Shown: positions 62,940 to 64,000 of the stretch, piece by piece
How positions within the stretch are numbered: the first letter of the stretch is position 1
Layout: the number at the start of each line of letters is the position of its first letter
Origin: Cysteiniphilum halobium
GTDB lineage: Bacteria; Pseudomonadota; Gammaproteobacteria; Francisellales; Francisellaceae
Length of the DNA stretch: 64,000 nt
Direction: 5' to 3'
NCBI RefSeq assembly: GCF_003574425.1
Contig: NZ_QLIU01000022.1
Coordinates: 62,001-126,000, forward strand
Translations under genes and position numbers: made by a program
The notes under the pieces: model-generated
Told to the model about the DNA's origin: nothing
The model's database searches: none
The model's input: only the letters and a program-made list of their open reading frames with translations

Positions 62940-63628
62940 ATTGACTCATGAGTCGTTTCCATTTGCTGCCAGCATCTTATTTCCCACTTATTATCATGAG
63001 CTAATAATGCTAATCTAGGGTCTGGATTCACGCAAACTGCTTTATCAACAAGTTTTAATAATGGTGCATCATTAATTGAGTCAGAGTAGAAAATGCTTTG
63101 CTCAAATACTTTAGATTGTTTTTGAAGCCATTTTTGATAGTAGTGAACTTTGCCGATACCAAAACTCAGTGGCTCGATAACGCCGCCCGTGAGTTTGCCA
63201 TTTTCTTTGATACTTTGCACACCGATAATATTTTCTTGATCAAATCCAAGCAAAAGACCAATCGGGCGTACCAAATCGATCAAGCTTGCGGATATTAATA
63301 AAATCTGATCACTCTTTGCTACATGTTCCTTAATTGCTTGATAGGCTTCAGGGTAAGTAAAGTTGTTTACAATAAAGTGAGCAAAGTCTTTTAAAATGTT
63401 TTGCAATGTGCTCTCAGTGTGCCCAATAAGAGGTTGCAAAATAAAATGGCAAAACCCAAGCATATCGACTTCACCGGTATGATAGGCACGATCATAAGCC
63501 TCTTTGGTCGCCATAAAAGTTTGTGGATTGTTGACAAGCTTCTGATTACATAGGTATTTTGCCCATTCATTAGAGCAATCAACAGAAATAAGCGTGTGGT
63601 CAAGGTCAAAAATAGCAATATCAGACAT
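62936..63628 (-). CDS. HAD-superfamily hydrolase, subfamily IB (phosphoserine-phosphatase-like)
   Basis: 230 aa from the ATG at 63628; the longer reading from a TTG at 63694 is less likely because the HAD motif would be pushed 22 residues in. Motif I IFDLDHTLISVD (Asp8, Asp10), motif II (LISAS at about 115), motif III Lys in the GIGKVHYYQKW region and motif IV YSDSINDAPLL are all present. HAD-IB enzymes remove phosphate from small molecules. Substrate unknown. Convergent with the Rpn gene. Confidence 0.85.
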   Translation of the reverse strand: MSDIAIFDLDHTLISVDCSNEWAKYLCNQKLVNNPQTFMATKEAYDRAYHTGEVDMLGFCHFILQPLIGHTESTLQNILKDFAHFIVNNFTYPEAYQAIKEHVAKSDQILLISASLIDLVRPIGLLLGFDQENIIGVQSIKENGKLTGGVIEPLSFGIGKVHYYQKWLQKQSKVFEQSIFYSDSINDAPLLKLVDKAVCVNPDPRLALLAHDNKWEIRCWQQMETTHESI

Positions 63629-63717
63629 AGTATTTGGGATAGTATTACGGTGAGTTTGTAGATATGATGATAAGCGCGTTATGAAGTTTGTCAAATAGAA
63701 ATTGAAAAGAGGAAGTT

Positions 63718-64000
63718 ATGAGATTAATACAGAAGTGTATAGTGGGCGTTGCTTTGCCATTGGTCACACTAGTGAGCTTTGCAAGCATTCACAATAACTT
63801 TAAGGCACTTGAAAAGCAATACGGTGGCCAACTAGCCATTAGCGCTATTGACACATCTAATAACCATGCAGTTGATTACCATGCCGATAAGCGCATGCCG
63901 ATGTGTAGTACATTTAAGCTGATGCTTGTAGCTGCGGTGCTAAAAAAGAGTGTTGATGACCCCATGTTACTTGAAAAAAAGATTGTTTACACGCAAAAGG
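63718..64000 (+). CDS. Class A beta-lactamase (5' part, continues past window)
   Basis: 94 codons to the window edge. GAGGA precedes the ATG. A signal peptide (about 1-23, VSFAS) is followed by the family start (FKALEKQYGGQLAISAIDTS). The active-site motif STFK (Ser64, Lys67) with preceding MPMC is present. Serine beta-lactamases hydrolyse penicillins and cephalosporins in the periplasm. The SDN, E166 and KTG motifs are outside the window, so completeness cannot be judged. Confidence 0.85.
   Translation, partial: MRLIQKCIVGVALPLVTLVSFASIHNNFKALEKQYGGQLAISAIDTSNNHAVDYHADKRMPMCSTFKLMLVAAVLKKSVDDPMLLEKKIVYTQK

Noticed and set aside
1-64000. tRNA, rRNA, complete insertion sequences or integrase genes
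   Set aside because: None recognised on either strand while reading; island boundaries by att sites therefore cannot be given.

Overview
The window is AT-rich gammaproteobacterial chromosome. A conserved prfB-lysS pair, with the classical RF2 programmed frameshift, lies at the right end. A Dot/Icm (type IVB) secretion system and a pseudo-Rab/effector-type gene pair suggest an intracellular or host-associated lineage. Legionellales, Piscirickettsia or the Francisella-Fangia-Cysteiniphilum branch are all possible; the genus cannot be fixed by eye.

Layout. (1) 1-2067: the 3' part of a coiled-coil gene with a frameshifted tail, then a degenerate Rab-like protein. (2) 2241-9156: an OmpR-type pseudo-response regulator and a CS1/alpha-type chaperone-usher fimbrial operon (chaperone, pilin, usher, putative tip adhesin, two small exported proteins). 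It is followed by a 502-aa Trp-repeat protein (9179-10687). (3) 11435-20069: an R64/TCP-like type IVb pilus operon (pilS, pilV-like minor pilin, pilL/tcpQ, pilN, pilO, pilP, pilQ, pilR). It is followed by a second Trp-repeat protein that carries a CE-clan (Ulp1-like) cysteine protease domain (20172-22448). (4) 22797-33216: first Dot/Icm block on + (dotH, dotG, dotF, dotO, icmW, dotI, icmV, dotA). (5) 33441-42783: accessory genes, namely an exported unknown protein, three soluble effector-like unknowns, a LuxR regulator, a stalk/beta-helix surface protein, an outer-membrane barrel and three tandem LuxR paralogues. (6) 48532-42813 on -: a one-module NRPS (C-A-T-reductase) with a C-terminal membrane anchor, followed 11 bases later by a PAS/pseudo-histidine-kinase. 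(7) 56756-48674 on -: second Dot/Icm block (icmC/dotE, icmD/dotP, dotD, dotC, dotB, icmT, dotL, icmS-like, dotM, dotN). (8) 57036-58695: a PAS-LuxR regulator, a 49-codon HTH gene and an intact OmpR response regulator. (9) 58960-64000: chromosome flank with a hydro-lyase gene remnant, prfB, lysS, an Rpn-family nuclease with a 12-bp tandem repeat, an HAD hydrolase and the start of a class A beta-lactamase.

How it fits together. Two surface-fibre systems each end in a gene for a Sec-exported Trp-repeat protein, and a Dot/Icm machine sits beside them. The Dot/Icm core (DotB/C/D/F/G/H/I/L/M/N/O, DotA, IcmT, V, W, a probable IcmS, IcmC, D) is nearly complete. IcmF/DotU, IcmQ/R, IcmX and DotJ/K were not found here. 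The most novel elements are the Trp-repeat/Ulp1-like pair, the membrane-anchored NRPS with its pseudokinase, and the pseudo-Rab protein.
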